This document shows positions 5,567 through 12,083 of a DNA stretch of 13,897 nt, one piece after another. Under the pieces are notes generated by a model. That model was not told the DNA's origin and did no database searches. It worked only from the letters and a program-made list of their open reading frames with translations. Location: positions 1-13,897 of the forward strand of contig CAXBYZ010000021.1 in NCBI GenBank assembly GCA_963980215.1. Reading direction: 5' to 3'. Within the stretch, counting starts at the first letter, position 1; every line of letters begins with the position of its first letter. The position numbers and the translations under genes were made by a program. This stretch comes from CAXBYZ01 sp963980215. Lineage in GTDB: Bacteria > Patescibacteriota > Microgenomatia > UBA1400 > CG1-02-47-37.

Positions 5567-5997
5567 AATACTTCTTTAACCAGCTGTGACACTATTCTAC
5601 CATCAGCTTTTCCTTGTATTTTTGCCATCACTGCTCTCATCGATGTTCCAAAATCTCCATCAAGCTCCCCCGCTTCTTTCATTTTAGTTACAATTTTCTT
5701 TACTTCATCTTCACTCAAACCTTTTGGCAAGTACTTCTGAATAATCCCTAACTCAACTGTCTCTTTCTCTACCAGTTCAGGTCTACTTCCCTTTTTATAC
5801 ATCTCAATAGCATCTTGCCTCTTTTTTGCTTCTTTCTTAATTACCTTGTCTTCTTCTTCTTGGGTTAACTCTCCACTTTTTTCTATCTCAGCGTTCTTCA
5901 AGCCAGCCACCAAAGATCTAAGCACCAAAACTTTAGTGCTATCTTTTTGTTTCATGGCCTCTTTTAAGTCTATGAAGAATTTCTGCTTCTTGCCCAT
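5563..5997 (-). CDS. yqeY: GatB/YqeY domain-containing protein
   Basis: The 144-residue product matches the free-standing YqeY family: an N-terminal helix bundle (DLKEAMKQKDSTKVLVLRSL, then LKNAEIEKSGELTQEEEDKV), a central KKRQDAIEMYKKGSRPELVEKE and a C-terminal QKYLPKGLSEDEVKKIV region. The same fold forms the tail domain of the amidotransferase subunit GatB, which contacts tRNA; the exact role of the free form is unsettled. The start at 5997 is supported by AGAGG 5 nt upstream and by the N-terminus aligning with family starts. It overlaps the end of rpsU by 28 nt in another frame. Proximity to bS21 is a common arrangement. Confidence 0.94.
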   Translation of the reverse strand: MGKKQKFFIDLKEAMKQKDSTKVLVLRSLVAGLKNAEIEKSGELTQEEEDKVIKKEAKKRQDAIEMYKKGSRPELVEKETVELGIIQKYLPKGLSEDEVKKIVTKMKEAGELDGDFGTSMRAVMAKIQGKADGRIVSQLVKEVL

Positions 5998-6188
5998 TTT
6001 AACCTCTTTCTTCTTTTACTAAGTCTCTTAAACTCAGCCATTTTCTCTTTTTTCTTAACAGAAGGTTTCTTGTGAAACTCTCTATCTTTTAATTGAGTTA
6101 AAAGCTGACTTTGTAAAATCTTTTTTTTGAATTTTCTGATTACTTGATCAGAAGAATCACCTGGTTGTGCGTTTACTACTATCGGCAT
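5970..6188 (-). CDS. rpsU: Small ribosomal subunit protein bS21
   Basis: The 72-residue basic protein starts MPIVVNAQPGDSSDQVIRKF and continues with the typical bS21 helices (REFHKKPSVKKKEKMAEFKR and an RRKRLKW tail). bS21 sits on the 30S platform near the anti-Shine-Dalgarno end of 16S rRNA and helps initiation. Its start overlaps the end of the upstream DHH/MYG1-like gene by 10 nt, and its C-terminal codons overlap yqeY by 28 nt. Its level is therefore probably tied by translational coupling to both neighbours. Confidence 0.96.
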   Translation of the reverse strand: MPIVVNAQPGDSSDQVIRKFKKKILQSQLLTQLKDREFHKKPSVKKKEKMAEFKRLSKRRKRLKWARSRNSS

Positions 6189-7048
6189 TTACTGCCTGAC
6201 ACCTCCTTTATATTTTTCACTACTTCAACTAACTCCTCAAGAGTTAAGTGGCTGGGCTTAATCTTTGGATTATGCCTTGAACCATTTAGGATTATATGCT
6301 TACTTGCATGAAAAAACCAGTCAGCATTTGCATCTTTTTCCTTTAACTTATTATATAAATCTGTCAAATCTAAATCATCTTTAGGTTGGGATTTAATCGA
6401 TACAAAATTTGTCCCCGGTTCTTTTCTCACCACCAAAGCAAAGCCTTTTTTTTGGGCCAACTTACATACCCGGCTAATTTTAGTCTCAATGCCAAGCGAC
6501 TTTCCCCACTTTGATGTAAACTCAACTCCTTTTTTTAACTCACTTTCGGTATGTACCTTTTGTCGTAATCCAAACAAAACTGCATCTAACAACCTTTCCC
6601 CCTCAAACACCAACTCTTCATCCTGTAATTTACCAGACAACTTTAAGTGATCAAACAAATGATGCAAACAAAATTCATATCTATCATTATCACTCTCTTC
6701 CCAAAAAAAGTCTTCAAAGTGATCAACCTGAACTACTACTTCAATCAACCTCTCAAGAGCACTTTGATATTTTAAAGCGACTTTTTTCTCATACTTTAAA
6801 TAATTAAAGACTAGTTTTGCCGCACAAGTTCTATCATCAAAGTGATGATGATCAAATCTACCCATCCCCGTGTCTACATGAACTACTTGGGGATCACTAT
6901 CTACTACTTCATCTTTATAAGTTGTTCCTGCCGGGATAAACTCTAGCTTGGCCTCATCAAATTCCTGATCAAATCTTCTTAACAACCAAACGCTGGCAAT
7001 CGCATCAAGATCTGGAAAAATATGAGTCACTATGGTTTTACTACTCAT
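6179..7048 (-). CDS. DHH/MYG1-like metal-dependent phosphoesterase
   Basis: The 289-residue product carries metal-site motifs reminiscent of DHH phosphoesterases and of the MYG1/UPF0160 nucleases: THIFPDLDAIASVWLLRRF at 8-26 (His9, Asp13, Asp15), VHVDTGMGRFDHHHFDD at 56-72 (Asp59, His67-69) and VDHFEDFFW at 108-116. The C-terminal part ends with WFFHASKHIILNGSRHNPK and a helix LTLEELVEVV. This could be the substrate-binding lobe, like the GS-containing end of DHHA1 domains. The probable activity is Mn2+-dependent hydrolysis of nucleic acid or nucleotide phosphodiesters; the substrate is unknown. It overlaps proS by ATGA and rpsU by 10 nt, so it is embedded in a translation operon. A nanoRNase or proofreading role would fit but is inference. 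Confidence 0.7.
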   Translation of the reverse strand: MSSKTIVTHIFPDLDAIASVWLLRRFDQEFDEAKLEFIPAGTTYKDEVVDSDPQVVHVDTGMGRFDHHHFDDRTCAAKLVFNYLKYEKKVALKYQSALERLIEVVVQVDHFEDFFWEESDNDRYEFCLHHLFDHLKLSGKLQDEELVFEGERLLDAVLFGLRQKVHTESELKKGVEFTSKWGKSLGIETKISRVCKLAQKKGFALVVRKEPGTNFVSIKSQPKDDLDLTDLYNKLKEKDANADWFFHASKHIILNGSRHNPKIKPSHLTLEELVEVVKNIKEVSGSKCR

Positions 7049-8271
7049 TTGGACAGTTTTTCTATTGCTTCTTTTATGCTTAATAAACTCGATTGATCAC
7101 TGCTTCTCATTTTCATCTCGACTTTATCCCCCGTTTTTTTTGAAACAACTAATCGAACAGGGCAACCAATTAAATCAGCGTCACCAAACTTAGCTCCTGC
7201 CCCCACGTCATCCCTATCATCAAATAAAACCTCTATCTTGCTCTCAAGTAATTTTTTATATACAACTTCTGCTTTTTTCTCAACCCCCCCTAGTGAGACC
7301 AAGTGAACCCTAAACGGTGCCACAGATTCTGGCCAAACAATTCCTTTTTCATCATGAAAAACTTCAACCAACGTTCCCATAACTCTAGTAGGCCCGATTC
7401 CATAACTTCCAAACCATACTGGTTTCTTGTTCCCTTTCTTATCCATGTAGCTAACTTTCATCTTTTCGGCATACATTGTTCCAAGTGGGAAAATGTTACC
7501 CACTTCAATTGATTTTGCAGTTATCACGCTACCCTTCTTACACTTAGGGCATGACTTTGATTTACCCTCATCAATCTCGCTATTTGCCCCCCACTCACAC
7601 TTATCACAGTAGTAGATAGTATCTTCACCAACCTCGCTTAAAACCTGAACTTCATGAGTATTTTTATCAGTAAAAACACCACCATCTGCTTCAGTCACCC
7701 TATACTCCATACCCAACTTGTCAAAGATTTTTTTATAAGCCTCTAAAATTTTAAAGTAATACTTCATCAAATCTTCTTCAGTAGTATGAGCTGAGTACAA
7801 GTCTTTCATCATAAACTCTCTACCCCGTAAAATCCCTGACTTAGCCCTTAGTTCATTTCTAAACTTTGTCGAAAAGTGATAAACCGCTACCGGCAAATCT
7901 TTATACGAGTTAATATTTTTTCTTAGTAAATCCATCACAATCTCTTCGTGAGTAAAAGACAAGGCAAACTCTTTACCCCTTGTGTCTTTTAGCTTGTACA
8001 TAATCTCATCAGCTTTATCCCAGCGATCAGTTTCATTCCAAATAGACTTAGGATGCAACAAAGGCATTAACAGCTCTTGTCCATCAGCTTTATTCATCTC
8101 TTCTCGGATAATATTATTTATCTTAGTAATCACTCTCCAACCTAAAGGTAACAAAGTCCAAGATCCTGCCATCAATTGATCCATAAAACCAGCCTGGACC
8201 AAAAGCTCATGATTCTTGCTCTCAGCTTTAACTTCTCTTTTGGCTTTGGGAAACATTTTTGAATAACGCAT
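7045..8271 (-). CDS. proS: Prolyl-tRNA synthetase, short form without editing domain
   Basis: This class II synthetase of 408 residues charges tRNA-Pro. Motif 1 lies around LPLGWRVITKINNIIREE (41-58), motif 2 around FRNELRAKSGILRGREFMMKD (137-157) and motif 3 in GSYGIGPTRVMG (288-299). The anticodon-binding domain follows (RVHLVSLGG to the end). Bacterial-type ProRS is normally about 570 residues because an INS domain of about 180 residues that hydrolyses Ala-tRNA-Pro sits between motifs 2 and 3. Here that gap holds only the flanking sequence with a CxxC pair (Cys222/225 and Cys241/244), probably a small zinc knuckle. Post-transfer editing would need to be supplied in trans or is absent. It starts 55 nt after rseP and overlaps the next gene by ATGA. 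Confidence 0.96.
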   Translation of the reverse strand: MRYSKMFPKAKREVKAESKNHELLVQAGFMDQLMAGSWTLLPLGWRVITKINNIIREEMNKADGQELLMPLLHPKSIWNETDRWDKADEIMYKLKDTRGKEFALSFTHEEIVMDLLRKNINSYKDLPVAVYHFSTKFRNELRAKSGILRGREFMMKDLYSAHTTEEDLMKYYFKILEAYKKIFDKLGMEYRVTEADGGVFTDKNTHEVQVLSEVGEDTIYYCDKCEWGANSEIDEGKSKSCPKCKKGSVITAKSIEVGNIFPLGTMYAEKMKVSYMDKKGNKKPVWFGSYGIGPTRVMGTLVEVFHDEKGIVWPESVAPFRVHLVSLGGVEKKAEVVYKKLLESKIEVLFDDRDDVGAGAKFGDADLIGCPVRLVVSKKTGDKVEMKMRSSDQSSLLSIKEAIEKLSK

Positions 8272-8326
8272 ATAAACTACTTTACCAAAAATTAAGCCCC
8301 TACTCTATACCAATATGCTCATTATC

Positions 8327-9376
8327 TTACCCAATCAATCTCTTTACATCCCCAATCGTCACCAACACCATTAAGCCTAGTAACAATGCCATACCCACCA
8401 AGTGAACTATCTGCTCCACTTGTGGTTTAATCCGCTTCCTTGTTATAGCTTCAACTACCACAAACAATAGCCTACCCCCGTCTAATGCTGGAATTGGCAA
8501 TAAATTCAAGATAGATAAATTAATCGACAGTATCGCCATAAATTGTAAAATTGCCAAAACACCTTCCTTTGAAACATCTTTACTTATTTGATAAATCCCA
8601 ACCACTCCAGCTACATCCTGTGGTACCGAACCTTTAAATAGCCTAACAATCATCATTGTTAAAGATTCAAAAATGTCTTTTCCCCATGCCATAGCCTCCC
8701 TTAGCCCAGTCAACATCCCTCTAAATGGTCTCTGCCAATAAGGGTACATCACCATGTCTGTGTTAGTAATTGCCACCCCCAAAGCTCCCTGACCTTCTGG
8801 CGTCTCCTCCTTGGTTCTTGGAATCACTACTACTTTTCTACCATCTTTGAGCTCCAGTTCATACTCTCTTCCAGCATAGCTACTCACATCTTTAATAAAC
8901 TCATTCATTTTACCCACATTAATAATCTTATCTTCTATCTTTAAACCAGCTTTTTGGGCTGGAGAATCTTCTGCAATGCCTGTAATTACCAAGTAATCCA
9001 CCTCCTCAGGAATACCAATCTTGGTGTAGATAGCTCCAAACAAAACTACTCCAAACAAAAAGTTCATAATCACCCCTGCCAGTAAAACAGCCACTCTTAC
9101 TCTTTTTGATTGATTAAAAAATGCTCTCTTAAGCTCCCCTTTATTCTCTACCTGTCCACTTGAATCTTCTCCCAACATTCTCACAAACCCCCCAAACGGC
9201 AACCAGTTAATACTATATATAGTCTCGCCGACTCTTTTACCCCAAATCTTCGGCGGATAACCAAAACCAAACTCTTCAACTTTTATCCCAAACTTTCTAG
9301 CCACTAAAAAATGGCCCAACTCATGAACCAAAACTAAAATAGAGAGAATAATAATAAAAGATATTATTGATGTCAT
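8327..9376 (-). CDS. rseP: Site-2 protease RseP (M50 family)
   Basis: The 349-residue intramembrane zinc metalloprotease has HELGH at 18-22 in the first membrane span and the second active-site motif LDG at 298-300 in NLLPIPALDGGRL. A beta-hairpin GGFVRMLGE (62-70) and a single PDZ domain at about 128-190 lie between them. Membrane spans are visible at about 1-22, 95-120, 275-297 and 325-343. One PDZ rather than two is the usual Gram-positive and CPR form. It cleaves membrane proteins such as anti-sigma factors or signal-peptide remnants; the substrate here is unknown. The start overlaps the frr stop in TAATG. The frr-to-rseP-to-proS order is common, although uppS, cdsA and dxr that often intervene are absent. 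Confidence 0.96.
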   Translation of the reverse strand: MTSIISFIIILSILVLVHELGHFLVARKFGIKVEEFGFGYPPKIWGKRVGETIYSINWLPFGGFVRMLGEDSSGQVENKGELKRAFFNQSKRVRVAVLLAGVIMNFLFGVVLFGAIYTKIGIPEEVDYLVITGIAEDSPAQKAGLKIEDKIINVGKMNEFIKDVSSYAGREYELELKDGRKVVVIPRTKEETPEGQGALGVAITNTDMVMYPYWQRPFRGMLTGLREAMAWGKDIFESLTMMIVRLFKGSVPQDVAGVVGIYQISKDVSKEGVLAILQFMAILSINLSILNLLPIPALDGGRLLFVVVEAITRKRIKPQVEQIVHLVGMALLLGLMVLVTIGDVKRLIG

Positions 9377-9936
9377 TACAAGGTCATCAACTCTTTTTCT
9401 TTTGCTTCTTCCATCCCATCAAGTTGCTTGTTGTACTCATCTATCTGTTTTTGTAATCGATCTTGCATTTCTCGAATATCATCTTCACTCACCCCTGCCT
9501 GATCTTTTTGATTATCAATATCTTTCTTCACTTCTACTCTCACTTGCCTTAACATTGCCTTACCAGCTTCTACCTTCTGCTTGACTATCTTAATCAACTC
9601 TAATCTCCTCTCCTCATTAAGCGGCGGAATATTAATTCTCACCACATCTCCATCCACAATCGGATTCATATTTAACTCACTCTTAGAAATCCCCTCCTCA
9701 ATCTTCTTAATCACCGAGGGGTCCCAAGGTTTAATCACAATACTAGAAGAGTCAGTTGCCGAGATCGAAGCCACCTCCTTCAAACTCATATAAGAGCCTT
9801 CGTATGCTTCTATCTTTACATCCTCAACCAAAGCTGGCTTGGCCCTCCCCGTCTGCACATTCATCAAATCCTTTGACACCAACCTCACCACCTCATCCAT
9901 CTTTGAACTTGATCTTAAAAACAAAGCCTCATCCAT
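9376..9936 (-). CDS. frr: Ribosome recycling factor
   Basis: The 186-residue RRF has near-normal length. Together with EF-G it splits post-termination ribosomes. It shows the three-helix bundle (long coiled segments at both ends) and recognisable pieces: LMNVQTGRAKPALVEDVKIE at the domain I/II joint, SSSIVIKPWDPSVIKKIEEGI and NIPPLNEERRLELIKIVK. A TTG at 9942 would add two residues. The ATG at 9936 is preferred because the homologous N-terminus begins about there. It follows tsf by a short gap with no clear Shine-Dalgarno. pyrH, which usually sits between tsf and frr, is missing. Confidence 0.96.
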   Translation of the reverse strand: MDEALFLRSSSKMDEVVRLVSKDLMNVQTGRAKPALVEDVKIEAYEGSYMSLKEVASISATDSSSIVIKPWDPSVIKKIEEGISKSELNMNPIVDGDVVRINIPPLNEERRLELIKIVKQKVEAGKAMLRQVRVEVKKDIDNQKDQAGVSEDDIREMQDRLQKQIDEYNKQLDGMEEAKEKELMTL

Positions 9937-9951
9937 AGACAAAGTCTAACA

Positions 9952-10407
9952 CTAAAGCTCTAGTCGGGCAACATCTTTAACTACTACCTTTTCCTTAAAA
10001 GTAATAGCCGCTTCTTCCACCAAATCTTTAACTAGTTTTTTTGGATCTCGAATATACTTTTGGTCCAAAAGATCTTCTGCACTTTTTGGATTCATGCTAG
10101 CTGTTTGCATAGCCAACTCTTTACACAAATTTATAAATCCCTCACTATTAGCCACAAAGTCTGTCTCGCAAAGAACTTTTACCAAAGCTCCCATCGACCC
10201 ACCCGGGTGAACATACGCATAAACTTGCCCCTCACCCGCTTCTTTATCTTCTCTTTTGGCTAACTTTTCCAAACCCTTCTTCTTCAAGATCTCCTTGGCT
10301 TTTTTTGTATCTCCTTTACTCTCTGTCAAAGCTTTCTTGACTTCCATTATCCCCAAACCAGTTTCTTCTCTCAATTTCTTAATTTCGTCCAAAGATATCT
10401 TAGTCAT
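9952..10407 (-). CDS. tsf: Elongation factor Ts, short form
   Basis: This guanine-nucleotide exchange factor for EF-Tu has 151 residues (E. coli: 283). It keeps the N-terminal UBA-like domain (ISLDEIKKLREETGLGIMEV through KEILKKKGLEKL) and one core subdomain with the nucleotide-displacing motif TDFVAN at 82-87. The second core subdomain and coiled-coil are absent. Short EF-Ts forms are known from Thermus and mitochondria, so exchange activity is likely kept, perhaps as a dimer. A strong Shine-Dalgarno (GGAGAGGG) follows the rpsB stop directly. The rpsB-tsf order is near universal. Confidence 0.95.
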   Translation of the reverse strand: MTKISLDEIKKLREETGLGIMEVKKALTESKGDTKKAKEILKKKGLEKLAKREDKEAGEGQVYAYVHPGGSMGALVKVLCETDFVANSEGFINLCKELAMQTASMNPKSAEDLLDQKYIRDPKKLVKDLVEEAAITFKEKVVVKDVARLEL

Positions 10408-10416
10408 ACCCTCTCC

Positions 10417-11169
10417 TTACTTTTTTGAATTTTTACCCTCACTGTAAGCTTGGGCAATTTTTGAGACAACAAATTTAATCGAACTAACCGCATCATCATT
10501 CGCGGGAATCAAGTAATCAATGTTATCTGGGTCAGAGTTAGTATCCACCACCCCAACCACCTTCACATCCTTAATTTTTGCCTCTTTAATAACTGCATGC
10601 TCTTTCTTAACATCAACCACAAAAACTGCTTCAGGAATCTTTTTTAAGTTTTGTAAACCACCCAAGAAACGGGTTAGTCGTGCAATATCTCTATCAATCA
10701 AAACATTTTCTTTTTTAGTGTATTTTGTAAACTCGCCCTTTTCCTTCTTTTCCACTAAACTTTTCAATAAATCAATTCTGCCTTTAATTTGATCCCAGTT
10801 AGTGATCGTCCCTCCAAGCCATCTTTTTGCCACATAAGGGGCACCACATTTTTCAGCCTCCTCTTTAATAATTGCACTTGCTTGGCGTTTAGTCCCAACT
10901 AACACTATTTCCTTACCTTCTTTAACCAAATCACGAACAAAATTCATTGCTTCTTCCAGTTTTTTAGCAGTGATCTCTAAATCAAAAATATGCACCCCTT
11001 CTCTTTTTACAAAGATAAACTCATCCATCTTAGGATTCCAACGTCTAGCTTGATGCCCAAAGTGGCAACCGGCTTCAAGCAAGTCTTTTAAGCTCACCTT
11101 ATAACCAGCTACTTTTTTTATTTTCTTAGTAATTTTTTTTGTTTTTGTGACTTTTTTTACTTTAATCAT
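10417..11169 (-). CDS. rpsB: Small ribosomal subunit protein uS2
   Basis: The product is 250 residues from the ATG at 11169. Family marks are LLEAGCHFGHQARRWNPKM, FVKREGVHIFDLEIT, VGTKRQAS, YVAKRWLGGTITNW and PEAVFVVDVKKEHAVIKEA. A lysine-rich extension of about 20 residues (IKVKKVTKTKKITKKIKKV) precedes the normal N-terminus. The frame is open upstream to 11268, but those codons translate a leader that folds into structured RNA and a terminator-like hairpin. The ATG at 11169 is therefore preferred. uS2 is among the last proteins to join the 30S. The leader suggests autoregulation, as is known in E. coli for rpsB by a different RNA. Confidence 0.95.
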   Translation of the reverse strand: MIKVKKVTKTKKITKKIKKVAGYKVSLKDLLEAGCHFGHQARRWNPKMDEFIFVKREGVHIFDLEITAKKLEEAMNFVRDLVKEGKEIVLVGTKRQASAIIKEEAEKCGAPYVAKRWLGGTITNWDQIKGRIDLLKSLVEKKEKGEFTKYTKKENVLIDRDIARLTRFLGGLQNLKKIPEAVFVVDVKKEHAVIKEAKIKDVKVVGVVDTNSDPDNIDYLIPANDDAVSSIKFVVSKIAQAYSEGKNSKK

Positions 11170-11264
11170 ATTAATAAAAAATCTCCACAAAGGAGATTTA
11201 TCTTTCCCCTTCCTTTTTCCTCCACTTACTTTTTTATCAGGAAGGTTAGTAAGTGTGTGTAATT
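11170..11264 (-). promoter_or_regulatory. Structured rpsB leader with hairpin, predicted pseudoknot and terminator-like stem
   Basis: The predicted transcript starts near 11264. Arm CACTTACT (11255-11248) pairs perfectly with AGTAAGTG (11230-11223) around a 17-nt loop. Within the loop, CCTTCCT (11245-11239) is the perfect complement of AGGAAGG (11214-11208) 8 nt beyond the stem, so an H-type pseudoknot can form. A terminator-like hairpin then ends 9 nt before the rpsB ATG. The arrangement looks like a ribosomal-protein autoregulatory leader in which uS2 would bind the pseudoknot. The pairing is directly visible; the function is inferred, and no match to a named motif is claimed. Confidence 0.6.
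11179..11199 (-). terminator. Intrinsic terminator or attenuator just before the rpsB start
   Basis: The minus strand reads AAATCTCC, a TTTGT loop, GGAGATTT, then further T and TTATTAA. The stem is 8 bp with a T tract that begins inside its 3' arm. GGAG, the only purine-rich candidate close to the rpsB ATG (13 nt away), is buried in the 3' arm. It may end glyA-folD transcripts, attenuate rpsB, or hide its ribosome site. Because the rpsB promoter lies upstream of it, transcription of rpsB has to read through it. Confidence 0.62.
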
Positions 11265-12083
11265 TCAATTACTATACACGCTCGAAACTAAATTTTCAAG
11301 CAAAAACACTACAGTTAGCGGTCCAATTCCTCCCGGAACTGGGGTGATTAAACTTGTTTTTTTACACACTTCTTTGAAATCAACATCCCCTTTTGGCCAA
11401 CCCACATCAATCACAATCGCTCCTTCTTTTACCATACTCTCTTTGATTAACTCATTTTGCCCTGTAGCACTAATCAACACATCTGCTTCTTTACCCTCAA
11501 GCACCAAGTCATCATCCTTATCTATTCCCTCAACCGTATATCTCTCTTCAGTTAATCTTTTTACCAACCTCTTCCCAACAAAACCCCTTGCTCCCACGAC
11601 TACCACTTTATTCTCTTCTCTCACTGGCATCTTTTCTTTAACCAGTTCTGTCACCGCTTTTACAGTAGCTAGCTGATACTCTGAGTCTTGCCTCAAACCA
11701 TCCACATCTTTATTTAAAGAGACCCTCTTCACCATCTCTCGCCACTGCTCTTTAAAAATTTTCACTTCCATACTCTGGCCTTTGGCCCATCGTAATCCAG
11801 GATGTTGAATCATAATTCCATGAACTTTATCATCCTGATTAGCTTCTGCTATCACTCCTAAAACCTTTTCTTTGTCATAAAAATCAAGATCGTGTTTAAC
11901 AAACTCAATTCCTACCCTCAAAGAAGCTTCTTGTTTTAATCTTGAGTAAAGCTGCCCAGCCTGATCACCTTTAAAAACAATCACCACCAATTTAGGGGCG
12001 ATCCCTTTAGCTTTAAGCTTACCTACTTCTATCTTTAGCTTTGCTTCTTTGTTTATCGCCAGTTTGTGCCCATCAAGAATCAT
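11265..12083 (-). CDS. folD: FolD-like methylenetetrahydrofolate dehydrogenase/cyclohydrolase, divergent
   Basis: The 272-residue product has the FolD layout. It keeps Tyr46-x3-Lys50, the catalytic pair (LYSRLKQEASLRVGI), IMIQHPG at 90-95 for the QLP loop, KDVDGL at 125-130, a Rossmann part with VVVGARGFVG (161-170), ISATGQ, AIVIDVGWPKGD and TPVPGGIGPLTVVFLLENL at 247-265. It diverges at two usually conserved places: the PCTP motif after DVDG is replaced by LATVKAV, and the NADP loop GRSxxVGxP reads GARGFVGKRL. The reaction is 5,10-methylene-THF to 10-formyl-THF in two steps. It directly follows glyA, which makes methylene-THF, with an 11-nt overlap. One of the two activities or the cofactor preference may have changed. 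Confidence 0.9.
   Translation of the reverse strand: MILDGHKLAINKEAKLKIEVGKLKAKGIAPKLVVIVFKGDQAGQLYSRLKQEASLRVGIEFVKHDLDFYDKEKVLGVIAEANQDDKVHGIMIQHPGLRWAKGQSMEVKIFKEQWREMVKRVSLNKDVDGLRQDSEYQLATVKAVTELVKEKMPVREENKVVVVGARGFVGKRLVKRLTEERYTVEGIDKDDDLVLEGKEADVLISATGQNELIKESMVKEGAIVIDVGWPKGDVDFKEVCKKTSLITPVPGGIGPLTVVFLLENLVSSVYSN
11271..11299 (-). promoter_or_regulatory. rpsB operon promoter inside the end of folD
   Basis: On the minus strand there is TTGAAA (11299-11294), a 17-bp spacer and TATAGT (11276-11271). Each box differs from consensus at one position and the spacing is ideal. The predicted start is near 11264, just past the folD stop, producing the structured leader. It would drive rpsB and probably the long run of genes downstream. 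Confidence 0.65.

Noticed and set aside
11170..11268. Upstream extension of uS2 to a start at 11268
   Set aside because: The added 33 residues would be encoded by the structured leader and terminator-like hairpin and have no counterpart in uS2.
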